From: Siccibacter turicensis LMG 23730
GTDB taxonomy: Bacteria > Pseudomonadota > Gammaproteobacteria > Enterobacterales > Enterobacteriaceae
Direction: 5' to 3'
Assembly (NCBI RefSeq): GCF_000463155.2
Contig: NZ_AWFZ01000028.1
Coordinates: 508,381 to 572,380, forward strand
Length of the DNA stretch: 64,000 bases
In this document: positions 1-8,500 of the stretch, piece after piece
How positions within the stretch are numbered: position 1 is the stretch's first letter
Layout of the letters: every line of letters starts with the position of its first letter
The notes under the pieces: generated by a model
Told to the model about the DNA's origin: nothing
Seen by the model: only the letters and a program-made list of their open reading frames with translations
Databases searched by the model: none
Translations under genes and position numbers: made by a program

Positions 1-477
1 CTGATGGGCGGTTGCCGGGAAGTGGTGAGCGTCGACACCTCCCAGGAAGCGCTGGATATCGCGCGTAAAAATGTGGAGCTGAACCAGCTCGATCTCAGCA
101 AGGCCGATTTTGTGCGTGACGACGTGTTCAAACTGCTGCGCAAGTACCGCGACGCGGGTGAAACGTTCGACGTCATCATCATGGACCCGCCAAAATTTGT
201 CGAAAACAAGAATCAGTTGATGGGCGCCTGTCGCGGCTATAAAGACATTAATATGCTGGCCATTCAGCTGCTTAACCCCGGCGGCGTGCTGATGACCTTC
301 TCCTGCTCCGGGCTGATGACCACCGATTTGTTCCAGAAAATCATCGCTGACGCCGCTGTAGATGCTGGTCGTGATGTACAATTTATAGAGCAGTTCCGTC
401 AGGCTGCCGATCACCCGGTGATCGCGCCCTACCCGGAAGGGCTGTATCTGAAAGGGTTTGCCTGTCGCGTCATGTAA
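1..477 (+). CDS. rlmI: 23S rRNA (cytosine-1962-C5) methyltransferase RlmI, C-terminal part
   Basis: The gene is cut by the left window edge; the reading frame is open from base 1 and stops at 475-477, leaving about 158 of roughly 396 residues. RlmI uses S-adenosylmethionine to make m5C1962 in 23S rRNA. The visible part is the back half of the Rossmann methyltransferase domain: an acidic end of strand 2 (VSVDTS), the motif IV signature MDPPKF, and the FSCSG segment holding the cysteine expected in the catalytic region. The sequence follows E. coli RlmI almost residue for residue to the terminal CRVM. hspQ follows on the same strand, but a heat-shock promoter begins right at the rlmI stop, so hspQ can be expressed separately. 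The first ATG in the fragment (position 4) is internal. Confidence 0.96.
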   Translation: MMGGCREVVSVDTSQEALDIARKNVELNQLDLSKADFVRDDVFKLLRKYRDAGETFDVIIMDPPKFVENKNQLMGACRGYKDINMLAIQLLNPGGVLMTFSCSGLMTTDLFQKIIADAAVDAGRDVQFIEQFRQAADHPVIAPYPEGLYLKGFACRVM

Positions 478-505
478 CTTGAAATGAGGAAAATTGCCCG
501 CATAT
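478..505 (+). promoter_or_regulatory. Predicted sigma-32 (RpoH) promoter of hspQ
   Basis: CTTGAA at 478-483 and CCGCATAT at 498-505 are separated by 14 bp. This fits the heat-shock consensus (CTTGAA, 11-16 bp, CCCCATNT) with one mismatch in the -10 element. It starts on the base after the rlmI stop codon and lies about 35 bp before hspQ, a known RpoH-regulon gene in E. coli. Seen in sequence; the assignment is by consensus match. Confidence 0.7.
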
Positions 506-539
506 CTTATGCAGTGCAATGTTTCCCTGGGAGGTGACT

Positions 540-857
540 ATGATTGCCAGCAAATTTGGTATTGGTCAGCAGGTGCGTCATTCGCTGTTGGGTTATCTGG
601 GCGTGGTGGTTGATATTGACCCCGAGTACTCCCTTGATGAGCCAGACGAAGACGATCTGGCGGTCAATACTGACCTCCGCGCTGCGCCGTGGTATCACGT
701 CGTGATGGAAGATGACGACGGGGATCCCGTCCATACTTACCTGGCCGAAGTGCAGCTGAGTGGTGAACCTCAGGACGAACATCCTGAGCAACCTTCACTC
801 GACGAGCTTGCTCGCACCATACGTCAACAGTTACAGGCTCCGCGCTTGCGTAACTAG
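540..857 (+). CDS. hspQ: Heat-shock protein HspQ (hemimethylated-DNA-binding YccV-like domain)
   Basis: 105 residues, the usual length, starting [15 protein letters not shown]. The ATG at 540 is chosen because it gives the family N-terminus and has GGGAGGTGA just upstream; an in-frame ATG at 519 would add seven unrelated residues. HspQ is a small cytosolic beta-barrel protein known as a specificity-enhancing factor for Lon and as a factor that promotes degradation of mutant DnaA. The [13 protein letters not shown] and HTYLAE blocks of the YccV-like domain are intact. A sigma-32-type promoter lies at 478-505 and an intrinsic terminator follows at once, so it is a single-gene transcription unit inserted between rlmI and the convergent yccU. 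Confidence 0.95.
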   Translation: MIASKFGIGQQVRHSLLGYLGVVVDIDPEYSLDEPDEDDLAVNTDLRAAPWYHVVMEDDDGDPVHTYLAEVQLSGEPQDEHPEQPSLDELARTIRQQLQAPRLRN

Positions 858-860
858 TAA

Positions 861-886
861 AACCCGGCTGACGCCGGGTTTTTTAT
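861..886 (+). terminator. Intrinsic terminator after hspQ
   Basis: AACCCGGC, a short loop, then GCCGGGTT followed by six T. The T-run and stem touch the last codons of convergent yccU (stop at 883-885), so the element probably serves hspQ and may act weakly for yccU. Confidence 0.85.
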
Positions 887-1299
887 TTGCGGCTCAGGCC
901 CAGGCGAGGGATCTCGATCGCCGGACACTTGTCCATCACGACGTTCAGACCCGCATCGCGCGCCAGCACCGCCGCCTGCTCGTTGATGACCCCCAGCTGC
1001 AGCCACAGCGTTTTCGCGCCAATGGCGATCGCTTCCTGAGCCACTTCCCAGGCCGCCTCTGAGTTTCTGAACACGTCCACCATATCGACCCTCTCAGGGA
1101 TCTCCGCCAGCGTGGCGTACCCTTTCTGGCCGAGCAGCGTTTTACCCGCCACTTTGGGTGACACCGGTATAACGTGATAGCCCTGCTCAAGCAGCCACGC
1201 CATGACCCGATAGCTTGGGCGATCCGGTTTGTCACTGGCCCCCACTAAAGCGATGGTATTCGTACTGGTTAAAATCTCTGCAATATCAGTCTCTTTCAT
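883..1299 (-). CDS. yccU: CoA-binding-domain protein YccU
   Basis: 138 residues, matching the YccU family (about 137). The whole protein is a CoA-binding Rossmann fold: an N-terminal nucleotide-binding turn ([17 protein letters not shown], about residues 17-33), the YHVIPVSPK segment and the DMVDVFRN motif are typical of the succinyl-CoA synthetase alpha-like CoA_binding family. No catalytic domain is attached. Function is unknown; metabolite or CoA sensing is possible, but nothing nearby settles it. It converges with hspQ and diverges from mgsA. In E. coli another gene, yccT, separates yccU from mgsA; here only about 257 bp lie between them and no yccT reading frame is seen. Confidence 0.93.
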   Translation of the reverse strand: MKETDIAEILTSTNTIALVGASDKPDRPSYRVMAWLLEQGYHVIPVSPKVAGKTLLGQKGYATLAEIPERVDMVDVFRNSEAAWEVAQEAIAIGAKTLWLQLGVINEQAAVLARDAGLNVVMDKCPAIEIPRLGLSRK

Positions 1300-1556
1300 C
1301 CTTTCCTCCCGCGATAACTTATCAAGCCTACGTTAAAGCGTAGCTGTTTTACGCGATTTCCCCTGCGTCGGCATCCGAAAGCGCGCCCGATATTACGCTC
1401 GTTAGCGCCATCCCGGAAGGCACCCCGCCCGGCTCCGCTTTTGTTCACTGACGCCAATACCCTGTAACCGTTTCGCGTCGCGTTTTTTCCTGTAACCCCT
1501 TGCGACGGCAGTTGCTTCCAGTAAGCTGCTGTCAGGCTTCTATTCAGGAAATAAAT

Positions 1557-2015
1557 ATGGAACTGACCACCCGGACGCTGGCTCCCCACAAACATATTGC
1601 GCTTGTTGCGCACGATCACTGTAAAGCCCTGCTGATGAAATGGGTCGAGCGTCATCACGCTATCCTGGCCCAGCACACGCTTTACGCCACCGGTACGACC
1701 GGCAATCTGATACAGCGTAACTGCGATCTCAGCGTTCACGCCATGCTGAGCGGCCCGATGGGCGGCGACCAGCAGGTGGGCGCGATGATCTCCGAAGGCA
1801 AAATTGATGTGCTGATCTTTTTCTGGGATCCGCTCAACGCAGTGCCGCACGATCCGGATGTGAAAGCGTTACTGCGCCTCGCCACCGTCTGGAACATTCC
1901 GGTGGCGACCAATGTCTCCACCGCCGACCTGCTGATTGAGTCCGCGCAGTTTAACCAGAGCATTGAGATCGGCATCCCTGACTATCAGCGCTATCTGGCG
2001 GAACGCCTGAAGTAA
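1557..2015 (+). CDS. mgsA: Methylglyoxal synthase
   Basis: 152 residues, the family length. Start chosen at ATG 1557 ([20 protein letters not shown]); the frame is open further upstream but the extra residues are unlike the family. MgsA converts dihydroxyacetone phosphate to methylglyoxal and phosphate, a glycolytic bypass used when phosphate is low or sugar phosphates pile up. The phosphate-binding TGTTG segment (residues 45-49) and the catalytic aspartate D71 in [11 protein letters not shown] are present, as is the FFWDPL...[11 protein letters not shown] block of the active site. Cytosolic hexamer in the known family. It converges with helD with only 15 bp between the stops. The window also holds gloC, a glyoxalase II that detoxifies the lactoylglutathione made from methylglyoxal. 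Confidence 0.97.
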   Translation: MELTTRTLAPHKHIALVAHDHCKALLMKWVERHHAILAQHTLYATGTTGNLIQRNCDLSVHAMLSGPMGGDQQVGAMISEGKIDVLIFFWDPLNAVPHDPDVKALLRLATVWNIPVATNVSTADLLIESAQFNQSIEIGIPDYQRYLAERLK

Positions 2016-2030
2016 TGCCTCCTGTCGCCC

Positions 2031-4085
2031 TCAGGGTTTACAGGCGACGGGAACATCCAGTGCTTTCAGCGCATCCACAAACACCGACGGCTGTGCCTTA
2101 TCAAACAGCAACCATACTTTTTGCCGGGCACGGGTTAGCGCCACATAGAGCAAACGGCGCTCTTCCGCATCCGGAAAATCCTCCGGGGCAGGCAGCAACG
2201 CCTGCTCCATAATGGATTCCCGCGCCTCAGCCGGAAAACCGTCCCTGCCCTCATTCAGCCCAAGAATGATTGCGTAATCCGCCTGCTGCCCTTTGCTGGC
2301 GTGGATGGTCATAAAGTCGATATTCAGTTTGGGCCAGCGGGTGTGGGCTTTATCGAGCACCGACGGACGTAAATGGTGATAGCGCGCCATCACCAGAATG
2401 CGCTCCTCGGGCTTCGCGTAGCCGCTGAGCTTGTCCAGCAGCGCTTCAAAGCGATCCTCGGTCAGCAGGGTCACCGCTTTTTTATCCCCGGCGCTCAGGC
2501 TGTTGAGCGGCTTGGCCAGCTGGTGCGGGTTTTGCTGGATGAAACGGTTTGCCACCTCGCCAATCCGGGCGTTAAAGCGGTAGGTCGTATCGAGGGCCAT
2601 CCGGTCGCCCTCGCCGAAATGGTGGTGGAAGGCGGTGGTCAGCGACATCTGCGCCCCGCTAAAGCGATAGATAGCCTGCCAGTCGTCGCCAACCGCAAAC
2701 AGCGTGGTATGGGCATTCTGGCGCCGCAGTGCTGCAAGCAGGGCCGCGCGCTGCGGAGAGATATCCTGAAACTCATCCACCAGAATATGCTTCCAGGGAC
2801 TGACGAAACGCCCTTTATCCAGCACGTTGATCGCCTGATGAATCAGCCCCGCAAAGTCGACGGCATCCTCGGCCTTCAGTGCCGCTTTCCAGGCTTTCAG
2901 CACCGGGGCCAGCAGTTTTATCCGCTTGCTGAACAGCTCGCGGACCTCGTCAGGCGCATCGGCAACCATCTGTGCCTGCGCCCCACCATGCATCCGCATC
3001 AGGCCAAGCCAGCGGTCAAGCCGCGGGGCAAGCCGGCGTACCACGCCCGGGTCCTGCCAGAACTCGCCCTCGGGGAGCGTCCACGCCAGTTCTTCACTGA
3101 GCCACTGGCGCCAGCCTTTAAGCTGCGCCTTTTTCTCGCGGCACTGGGTCTGCCAGGCCTCAATAAGCAACGCGTGGCGGGCAGCAGTATCGTTTTCGAG
3201 CGCGGTAAGCGTCGGCGCCTTTCGGCTGCCCTGGGAGATAATATAGAGCGCAAGCGAGTGGAAGGTGCGCGCCGTGATCTCATCGGTATGCAGGCGCTGG
3301 GCGATACGTTCATCCATCTCCTGCGCCGCCTTGCGCCCGAACGCCAGCAGCAGGATCTGCTCAGCGCTGGCCTCCTGACGCAGCAAAAGCCACCCTGCCC
3401 GCGCTACCAGCACCGATGTTTTGCCGCTTCCCGCCCCGGCAAGTACCAGCAGCGCATCCTCGCCGTTCACCACCGCCCGTGCCTGGGAGGGGTTGAGCGC
3501 GGCGCTCTCTACGCCGTTAAAGAAGTCGGCGTAGCGGGTCAGCATGGCGTCGGTGTAAGCCTGATTGTGCGTCGCACGGCGTTTTTCGGTGTCGTTAAGC
3601 CAGGCTTCGCACGCCTGCCACAGCTCGCGGCAGCGGTCGAAATCGTTGAGACGCGCCTGTGGAAGCGGCAAAGCGCTGTAAGCGTCGAGGATGCGCTGCC
3701 GTATCGCCTGCATATCGCGCCGACGCAGCCATTTGCTGGCGTCGGCCAATTGCTCAACGGCGTTAAGCGCCTCGCCCAGCACCCCGGCCGAGATTTCACT
3801 CATCTCCTCGCTCCAGCCATTCCACTGCAGCGAAAGCTGCTGCCAGAAGCGCTGGGTGTCGGCCCATTCGGTGCCGTGCAGGCGCACCACTTTGTCATCA
3901 GGCAGGACAAACTCCAGCTCGCCCCACACCAGGCCGCGTTTGCAGTTGATCGCCAGCAGTTGATTAAAAGGGATCAGATACTCATGCTTGTCGCCGGCGA
4001 CTTTCACCCCGGCGGTAAGCAGCGTGACGCGATCGTAAGGGTGCTGCGCCAGACGTTTGCCAAGTGAAGTTGCTTTGAGTTCCAT
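2031..4085 (-). CDS. helD: DNA helicase IV (UvrD/Rep superfamily)
   Basis: 684 residues, identical in length to E. coli HelD. Superfamily 1A 3'-5' helicase: Walker A GAGSGKT at residues 217-223, the motif Ia region after it, Walker B HILVDEFQD, the VGDDWQAIYRFSGA block (motif III), DTTYRFN (motif IV), TIHASKGQQADY (motif V) and VALTRARQKVW (motif VI). The N-terminal 190 residues are the HelD-specific extension preceding the motor. In E. coli this enzyme unwinds DNA and works with RecA-dependent recombination; it differs from the RNA-polymerase-recycling Firmicutes HelD. It diverges from yccF and converges with mgsA. No missing motif was noted. Confidence 0.96.
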   Translation of the reverse strand: MELKATSLGKRLAQHPYDRVTLLTAGVKVAGDKHEYLIPFNQLLAINCKRGLVWGELEFVLPDDKVVRLHGTEWADTQRFWQQLSLQWNGWSEEMSEISAGVLGEALNAVEQLADASKWLRRRDMQAIRQRILDAYSALPLPQARLNDFDRCRELWQACEAWLNDTEKRRATHNQAYTDAMLTRYADFFNGVESAALNPSQARAVVNGEDALLVLAGAGSGKTSVLVARAGWLLLRQEASAEQILLLAFGRKAAQEMDERIAQRLHTDEITARTFHSLALYIISQGSRKAPTLTALENDTAARHALLIEAWQTQCREKKAQLKGWRQWLSEELAWTLPEGEFWQDPGVVRRLAPRLDRWLGLMRMHGGAQAQMVADAPDEVRELFSKRIKLLAPVLKAWKAALKAEDAVDFAGLIHQAINVLDKGRFVSPWKHILVDEFQDISPQRAALLAALRRQNAHTTLFAVGDDWQAIYRFSGAQMSLTTAFHHHFGEGDRMALDTTYRFNARIGEVANRFIQQNPHQLAKPLNSLSAGDKKAVTLLTEDRFEALLDKLSGYAKPEERILVMARYHHLRPSVLDKAHTRWPKLNIDFMTIHASKGQQADYAIILGLNEGRDGFPAEARESIMEQALLPAPEDFPDAEERRLLYVALTRARQKVWLLFDKAQPSVFVDALKALDVPVACKP

Positions 4086-4213
4086 GTCGATGCCAGAGTA
4101 AACGCAAATGGGTAGTCAGTTTACCCGTCACAGAGATCACGCTCCAGAGTAAAAACGCGTTACAATTGCTGCGGTTAGTGATTTGGCTTAGTGATAGCAC
4201 GCCTGGAGGCAAT

Positions 4214-4660
4214 ATGCGCACCGTTCTTAATATTCTGAATTTTGTTCTGGGTGGATTCGCCACCACCCTGTCATGGCTGCTGGCAACGCTGGTCAGCATT
4301 ATCTGTATCGTCACGCTGCCGTTGACCCGCTCCTGCTGGGAAATCACCAAACTGTCGCTGGTGCCCTACGGCAACGAGCCGATTCACGTTGACGAACTCG
4401 ATCCGTCAAATAAGAACGCCCTGCTCAATACCGGCGGTACGCTGCTGAATATTTTATGGGTAATTTTCTTCGGCTGGTGGCTGTGCGTCATGCATATCGT
4501 GGTGGGTATTGCGCAGTGCGTGACTATCATTGGTATTCCGGTGGGCATCGCCAATTTCAAAATTGCCGGCATTGCGCTCTGGCCGGTAGGACGCCGCGTG
4601 GTCAGCGTCGAGACGGCACGCGCCGCGCGTGAAGCCAACGCCCGCCGTCGTTTCGGGTAA
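4214..4660 (+). CDS. yccF: Inner-membrane YccF-domain protein
   Basis: 148 residues, family length. Start at ATG 4214 with GGAGG at 4205-4209; the frame is open back to 4166 but that segment has no ribosome site and is not conserved. Two copies of the YccF domain, each with a hydrophobic helical pair (about residues 5-35 and 70-110) and the repeated motif LPLTRSCWEITKLSLVPYG / IGIPVGIANFKIAGIALWPVG, which suggests four membrane segments with re-entrant parts. Function unknown. yccS starts 18 bp downstream, so the two are probably one operon, and a shared role in the inner membrane is a reasonable guess only. Confidence 0.93.
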   Translation: MRTVLNILNFVLGGFATTLSWLLATLVSIICIVTLPLTRSCWEITKLSLVPYGNEPIHVDELDPSNKNALLNTGGTLLNILWVIFFGWWLCVMHIVVGIAQCVTIIGIPVGIANFKIAGIALWPVGRRVVSVETARAAREANARRRFG

Positions 4661-4678
4661 CACAGGACGACACCGACT

Positions 4679-6814
4679 ATGCTAAGCCCCCTGCTACGTC
4701 GCTATACATGGAACAGCGTCTGGCTTTATAACCTGAGGATCTTCATTGCGCTCAGCGGCACTGCCGCACTGCCCTGGTGGCTGGGCGACGTGAAGCTCAC
4801 TATTCCGCTGACGCTGGGCGTGGTCGCCGCAGCGTTGACGGACCTCGATGACCGGCTGAGCGGGCGATTACGCAACCTGCTGATTACCCTGGTCAGCTTT
4901 TTTATTGCCTCGGCTTCGGTCGAACTGCTGTTTGACTGGCCGTGGATGTTCGCCCTCGGTCTGACGCTCTCGACCAGTGGTTTTATCCTGCTTGGAGGGC
5001 TGGGGCAGCGCTATGCGACTATCGCGTTTGGCGCGCTGCTGATTGCCATCTACACCATGCTCGGCGTGACGCTCTATGACCACTGGTACCAGCAGCCGCT
5101 GCTGCTGATTGCCGGCGCCGTCTGGTATAACCTGCTCACCCTGGCCGGGCATCTTATTTTTCCCATTCGCCCCTTGCAGGACAATCTGGCCCGCTGCTTT
5201 GAGGCGCTGGCAAACTATCTGGAGCTGAAATCGCATCTGTTCGATCCGGATATCGAAGAAGAGCGTGATGCCCCGGTCGTTGAGCTGGCGCTGGCGAACA
5301 GCAAGCTGGTGCAGATCCTCAACCAGACAAAAGCGTCGTTGCTTACCCGCCTGCGCGGCGATCGCGGCCAGCGCGGTACGCGACAAACCCTGCACTACTA
5401 TTTTGTTGCCCAGGACATTCACGAGCGTGCCAGCTCATCGCACGTTCAGTATCAGGCGCTGCGGGAAAAGTTTCGCTACAGCGATGTGATGTTTCGCTTC
5501 CAGCGCCTGCTCTCAATGCAGTCGCAGGCCTGCGCCCAACTTTCCCGGGCCATTTTGCTGCGCACGCCCTACCAGCATAATCCGCGCTTTGAGCGGGTGT
5601 TCAGCCATCTTGATGCCGCCCTCGATCGCATTCGCGCCAGCGGCACCTCCGAGGCGGAGATGAAAGCGGTGGGGTATCTCATCAATAACCTGAAGGCGAT
5701 TGACGCGCAGCTCGCCACCATTGAATCCGAGCAGGCGATGAACGCACCGCGTGTGGAATCCGAGCATCAGCTCGCCGATGACCGCCTGAACGGGTTCAGC
5801 GACATCTGGCTGCGCCTGAGCCGCAACTTCTCCCCCGAGTCTGCGCTGTTCCGCCACGCGGTGCGCATGTCCATCGTACTGTGCGTTGGCTATGCCTTTA
5901 TCCAGGTGACCGGCCTGCAGCACGGCTACTGGATACTGCTTACCAGCCTGTTCGTGTGTCAGCCCAACTACAATGCTACCCGGCATCGTTTAAGGCTGCG
6001 CGTGCTGGGGACGCTGGTGGGCGTCGCAATCGGCATCCCGGTGCTCTACTTTGTGCCGTCGCTTGAGGGGCAGCTGATACTGATCGTCATTACCGGCGTA
6101 ATGTTCTTTGCCTTCCGTAACGTGCAGTACGCGCACGCCACCATGTTTATCACCCTGCTGGTACTGCTGTGCTTTAACCTGCTTGGTGAAGGCTTTGTGG
6201 TCGCGATGCCTCGTATCTTTGATACTCTGGTCGGCTGCGCCATCGCCTGGGCCGCGGTAAGTTTTATCTGGCCGGACTGGCGTTTTCGCCGTTTGCCGCG
6301 GGTCACTGAGCAGGCACTGAATGCCAACTGCCGCTACCTCGACGCTATTCTTGAACAGTATCATCAGGGGCGTGATAACCGTCTCGCCTACCGTATAGCG
6401 CGTCGCGATGCCCATAACCGGGATGCCGAGCTGGCTTCGGTGGTGTCAAATATGGCGTCGGAGCCTCAGGCCAATCCAAAACTGCGTGAAAACGCGTTTC
6501 GTCTGCTCTGCCTGAACCACACTTTTACCAGCTATATTTCGGCCCTGGGTGCACACCGTGAAAAGCTCTCTAATCCGGCGATTCTCCAGCTGCTGGATGA
6601 CGCGGTGTGCTATGTGGACGATGCGCTCCACCATACGCCTGCCGACGAGCAGCGTGTGCAGCATGCTCTGACGGAACTGGCGCAGCGCATCAGCCAGCTT
6701 GAGCCACGCGCGGAGAGTAAAGAACCGCTGGTGCTCCAGCAGGTCGGCCTGCTGATTTCACTTCTTCCTGAGATCAGTTCGCTGCAGCAACAGGTGAATC
6801 AGTCGCCGGAGTAA
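4679..6814 (+). CDS. yccS: FUSC-family inner-membrane protein YccS (aromatic-acid exporter-like)
   Basis: 711 residues (E. coli 717). Architecture is that of the FUSC family: an N-terminal membrane block (about residues 18-160, several hydrophobic helices), a long soluble cytosolic region (about 165-395) and a second membrane block (about 396-520) containing the conserved ATRHRLRLRVLGTLVGVAIG segment, then a helical C-terminal tail. Relatives include YccS/YhfK and the AaeB efflux pumps, so export of an organic anion is possible, but the substrate is not known. Likely co-transcribed with yccF. Its last 16 bp overlap the 3' end of the opposing sxy gene (6799-6814), so the two messages can pair tail to tail. 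Confidence 0.93.
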   Translation: MLSPLLRRYTWNSVWLYNLRIFIALSGTAALPWWLGDVKLTIPLTLGVVAAALTDLDDRLSGRLRNLLITLVSFFIASASVELLFDWPWMFALGLTLSTSGFILLGGLGQRYATIAFGALLIAIYTMLGVTLYDHWYQQPLLLIAGAVWYNLLTLAGHLIFPIRPLQDNLARCFEALANYLELKSHLFDPDIEEERDAPVVELALANSKLVQILNQTKASLLTRLRGDRGQRGTRQTLHYYFVAQDIHERASSSHVQYQALREKFRYSDVMFRFQRLLSMQSQACAQLSRAILLRTPYQHNPRFERVFSHLDAALDRIRASGTSEAEMKAVGYLINNLKAIDAQLATIESEQAMNAPRVESEHQLADDRLNGFSDIWLRLSRNFSPESALFRHAVRMSIVLCVGYAFIQVTGLQHGYWILLTSLFVCQPNYNATRHRLRLRVLGTLVGVAIGIPVLYFVPSLEGQLILIVITGVMFFAFRNVQYAHATMFITLLVLLCFNLLGEGFVVAMPRIFDTLVGCAIAWAAVSFIWPDWRFRRLPRVTEQALNANCRYLDAILEQYHQGRDNRLAYRIARRDAHNRDAELASVVSNMASEPQANPKLRENAFRLLCLNHTFTSYISALGAHREKLSNPAILQLLDDAVCYVDDALHHTPADEQRVQHALTELAQRISQLEPRAESKEPLVLQQVGLLISLLPEISSLQQQVNQSPE

Positions 6815-7425
6815 GGCTCCGTACGGCGAGCCATACGGTGATACCACTCGTATAGTTCATTACGGGTTTGAGAGGGTAGCGCGGCGGCATGCAGCCCTTC
6901 TACCGCGCCGGCCAGCGCCATCAGCGCGCGCAGGCCGGCGTGCTTATTCACTTTACGAATGTGCAGCCAGGCTTTACGTGGTCCGTATGCCTGAAGCGTC
7001 TCGACATCGCGAATATTTGCCGCGCACAGCTGAACCTCAAGCTGAAAGGTGATATTGGGCAGGTCTTTTAACCGCTTTGCCGATTCCCGCGCGCGCTTTT
7101 CTCGCTGCGCCGCCCTCAAGGCTTCCGTAGAGAGATGCAGCAGCGTCGCAGGCTCCTGCCAGAGCGGCTCTTCAACCAGAACATAATTCAGTAATACGGT
7201 ACGCCCACGTTTCGGCACGCAGAGCAGTACAGGCGGTTTGCCGGTGCTGTATTCCGCGCAGGCTTCGTTTGCCCGCAGGTAGAGTTCACCATCACATACC
7301 ATCGCGAAGACGGTGTTATCCACGGCCAGACTGTAGCCACCAAACAGCGCCCGGCAGTCTATTTGCCCCAGCGGTTTCAGGTATTCCCGAGATTTATTGA
7401 TTTTTTCATAAGATACAGATTTCAT
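6799..7425 (-). CDS. sxy: Competence regulator Sxy/TfoX
   Basis: 208 residues (E. coli 209). The start at 7425 (MKSVSYEKINKSREYL) is chosen over the longer frame from 7446 because AAGGA sits 7-8 nt before it and the family begins MKS. It holds the TfoX N-terminal domain (about 8-100; RALFGGYSLAVDNTVFAMVCDGELYLRA) and the C-terminal helix-hairpin-helix-like TfoX_C domain (about 113-195; LKDLPNIT...AYGPRKAWLHIRKVN). Sxy works with CRP to activate genes with CRP-S sites (DNA uptake, recombination). A CRP-S-like sequence lies at 7555-7570, about 130 bp before the start codon, consistent with the autoregulation reported for E. coli sxy. The leader also has a small GTAGA-TCTAC hairpin (7472-7484). 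comEC, a competence channel gene, lies elsewhere in the window. Confidence 0.94.
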   Translation of the reverse strand: MKSVSYEKINKSREYLKPLGQIDCRALFGGYSLAVDNTVFAMVCDGELYLRANEACAEYSTGKPPVLLCVPKRGRTVLLNYVLVEEPLWQEPATLLHLSTEALRAAQREKRARESAKRLKDLPNITFQLEVQLCAANIRDVETLQAYGPRKAWLHIRKVNKHAGLRALMALAGAVEGLHAAALPSQTRNELYEWYHRMARRTEPYSGD

Positions 7426-7554
7426 GATAATTTCCTTATATATCATTAATTAAGGCAATACCATTCTGTTAGTAGAGCCTCTACCAGGAAAATATTCAAC
7501 TTAGGGAATAACAGCAACTGGTATTTCGTTGAGCGGGTTACATCTGGTGAATTT

Positions 7555-7570
7555 TGCGAGGCGCTTCGGA
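7555..7570 (-). promoter_or_regulatory. Predicted CRP-S (Sxy-dependent CRP) site upstream of sxy
   Basis: TGCGA-GGCGCT-TCGGA matches the CRP-S core TGCGA-N6-TCGCA at 9 of 10 core bases and is flanked by T-rich and A/T-rich runs (TTTT before, AAATTTTT after). It lies between sxy and sulA, centred about 137 bp upstream of the sxy start codon. sxy autoregulation through CRP is established in E. coli; assignment here is by consensus match. Confidence 0.5.
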
Positions 7571-7579
7571 AATTTTTGA

Positions 7580-7608
7580 TTGATCTTTATGCGCAGCAGC
7601 ATTACTGT
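7580..7608 (+). promoter_or_regulatory. Candidate sulA promoter
   Basis: TTGATC at 7580-7585 and TACTGT at 7603-7608 with a 17-bp spacer. The -10 hexamer lies inside the LexA box, the usual arrangement for tight SOS repression. Confidence 0.55.
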
Positions 7609-7622
7609 ATATGCATACAGTA
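7603..7622 (+). promoter_or_regulatory. LexA box (SOS operator) of sulA
   Basis: TACTGTATATGCATACAGTA is a perfect 20-bp palindrome with the CTGT-N8-ACAG core. It differs from the strongest LexA consensus only at the two central-right bases. It sits 22 bp before the sulA start codon over the predicted -10 element. Confidence 0.95.
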
Positions 7623-7644
7623 ACCCATCAGGGCGGGATTCATT

Positions 7645-8148
7645 ATGTACTTATCTGGTTATGAAAAACACGTCGATCGCACTCAATCCCTTTCGCAGGA
7701 TCGCGCATCTTCCAGCGATGATATCCGGGGCATGATCAGTGAAGTCGTATATCGTGAAGACCAGCCGTGGGTGACACAGATGGTGCTGCTGCCGCTGCTT
7801 CAGCAATTGGGCAAACAGTCTCGCTGGCAGCTGTGGCTTACGCCGCAGCAAAAGCTCAGTCGTGCCTGGGTGGAAACCGCCGGCCTTCCTTTAACGAAAG
7901 TAATGCAGGTGAGCCAGATGGCACCGGAATTTACGGTTGAAACCATGGCGCGGGCATTACGTACCGGCAACTACAGCGTGGTTATCGGCTGGCTGCCCCA
8001 TGAATTGAGCCGTGAAGAACAGCAGCTTCTGACGGAAGCGGCGGAAATGGGCAGTGCAATAGGCTTTATTATGCGCCCCATGCAGAGTGGATCGCTTACC
8101 CAACGACCACTCTCTGGCTTAAAAATTCATTCAAGTTTGTATCATTAA
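7645..8148 (+). CDS. sulA: SOS cell-division inhibitor SulA
   Basis: 167 residues (E. coli 169). SulA binds FtsZ and blocks Z-ring assembly during DNA damage; it is normally removed by Lon. The conserved block [15 protein letters not shown], the central [15 protein letters not shown]...LPLTKVMQ region and [14 protein letters not shown] (FtsZ-interacting surface) are intact, as is the C-terminal [12 protein letters not shown] with the terminal histidine needed for Lon recognition. The first 30 residues are the variable, disordered part, as in the family. A LexA box overlaps the promoter. Start at 7645; GGGCGGGA lies just upstream. Confidence 0.96.
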   Translation: MYLSGYEKHVDRTQSLSQDRASSSDDIRGMISEVVYREDQPWVTQMVLLPLLQQLGKQSRWQLWLTPQQKLSRAWVETAGLPLTKVMQVSQMAPEFTVETMARALRTGNYSVVIGWLPHELSREEQQLLTEAAEMGSAIGFIMRPMQSGSLTQRPLSGLKIHSSLYH

Positions 8149-8335
8149 GTAAATTTAAGAAAATTCTCAGGATATTTTTTGCTCTGCGCCATGTGGTTAA
8201 CAAATCAGTAATAGTTCCCTGCCCGCGTGGGTTTGGCGCCTTCTCGACCAAAATGAGATGATGAAAAAAAAGGCATAAATGTTAAAAAATATGTTTGCAA
8301 TCTGTTTTTTTTCATATGCCTGACGGGGTTCACAC

Positions 8336-8363
8336 TTGTAAGTTTCCAACTACGTTGTAGACT
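8336..8363 (+). promoter_or_regulatory. ompA promoter
   Basis: TTGTAA at 8336-8341 and TAGACT at 8358-8363, 16 bp apart, in a stretch that follows the E. coli ompA promoter nearly base for base. A TCACA half-site at 8330-8334, with a poor partner, corresponds to the CRP region described for E. coli ompA. The 352-bp gap between sulA and ompA (8149-8500) otherwise holds an AT-rich segment and the long ompA leader of about 130 nt. The leader keeps the GGATGATAACGAGGCGC region just before the start codon where the small RNA MicA pairs in E. coli. No separate sulA terminator was seen. Confidence 0.75.
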
Positions 8364-8500
8364 TTACATCGCCAGGGTTGCTCATCATAAACTGAACTTT
8401 TCGGTAGAGTTATAAATGAGCCAATAACCCCGGTGTAAGGATTTAACCGTGAGCTCTTAAAGCGTTCATGGCCATTTTGGATGATAACGAGGCGCAAAAA

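Noticed and set aside
2373-4067. Long open frame of 564 codons antisense to helD
   Set aside because: It mirrors the GC-rich codon pattern of helD, has no ribosome site and no recognisable protein family. The same holds for long antisense frames at 10470-11834, 31278-32603, 32714-34069 and 43488-44804.
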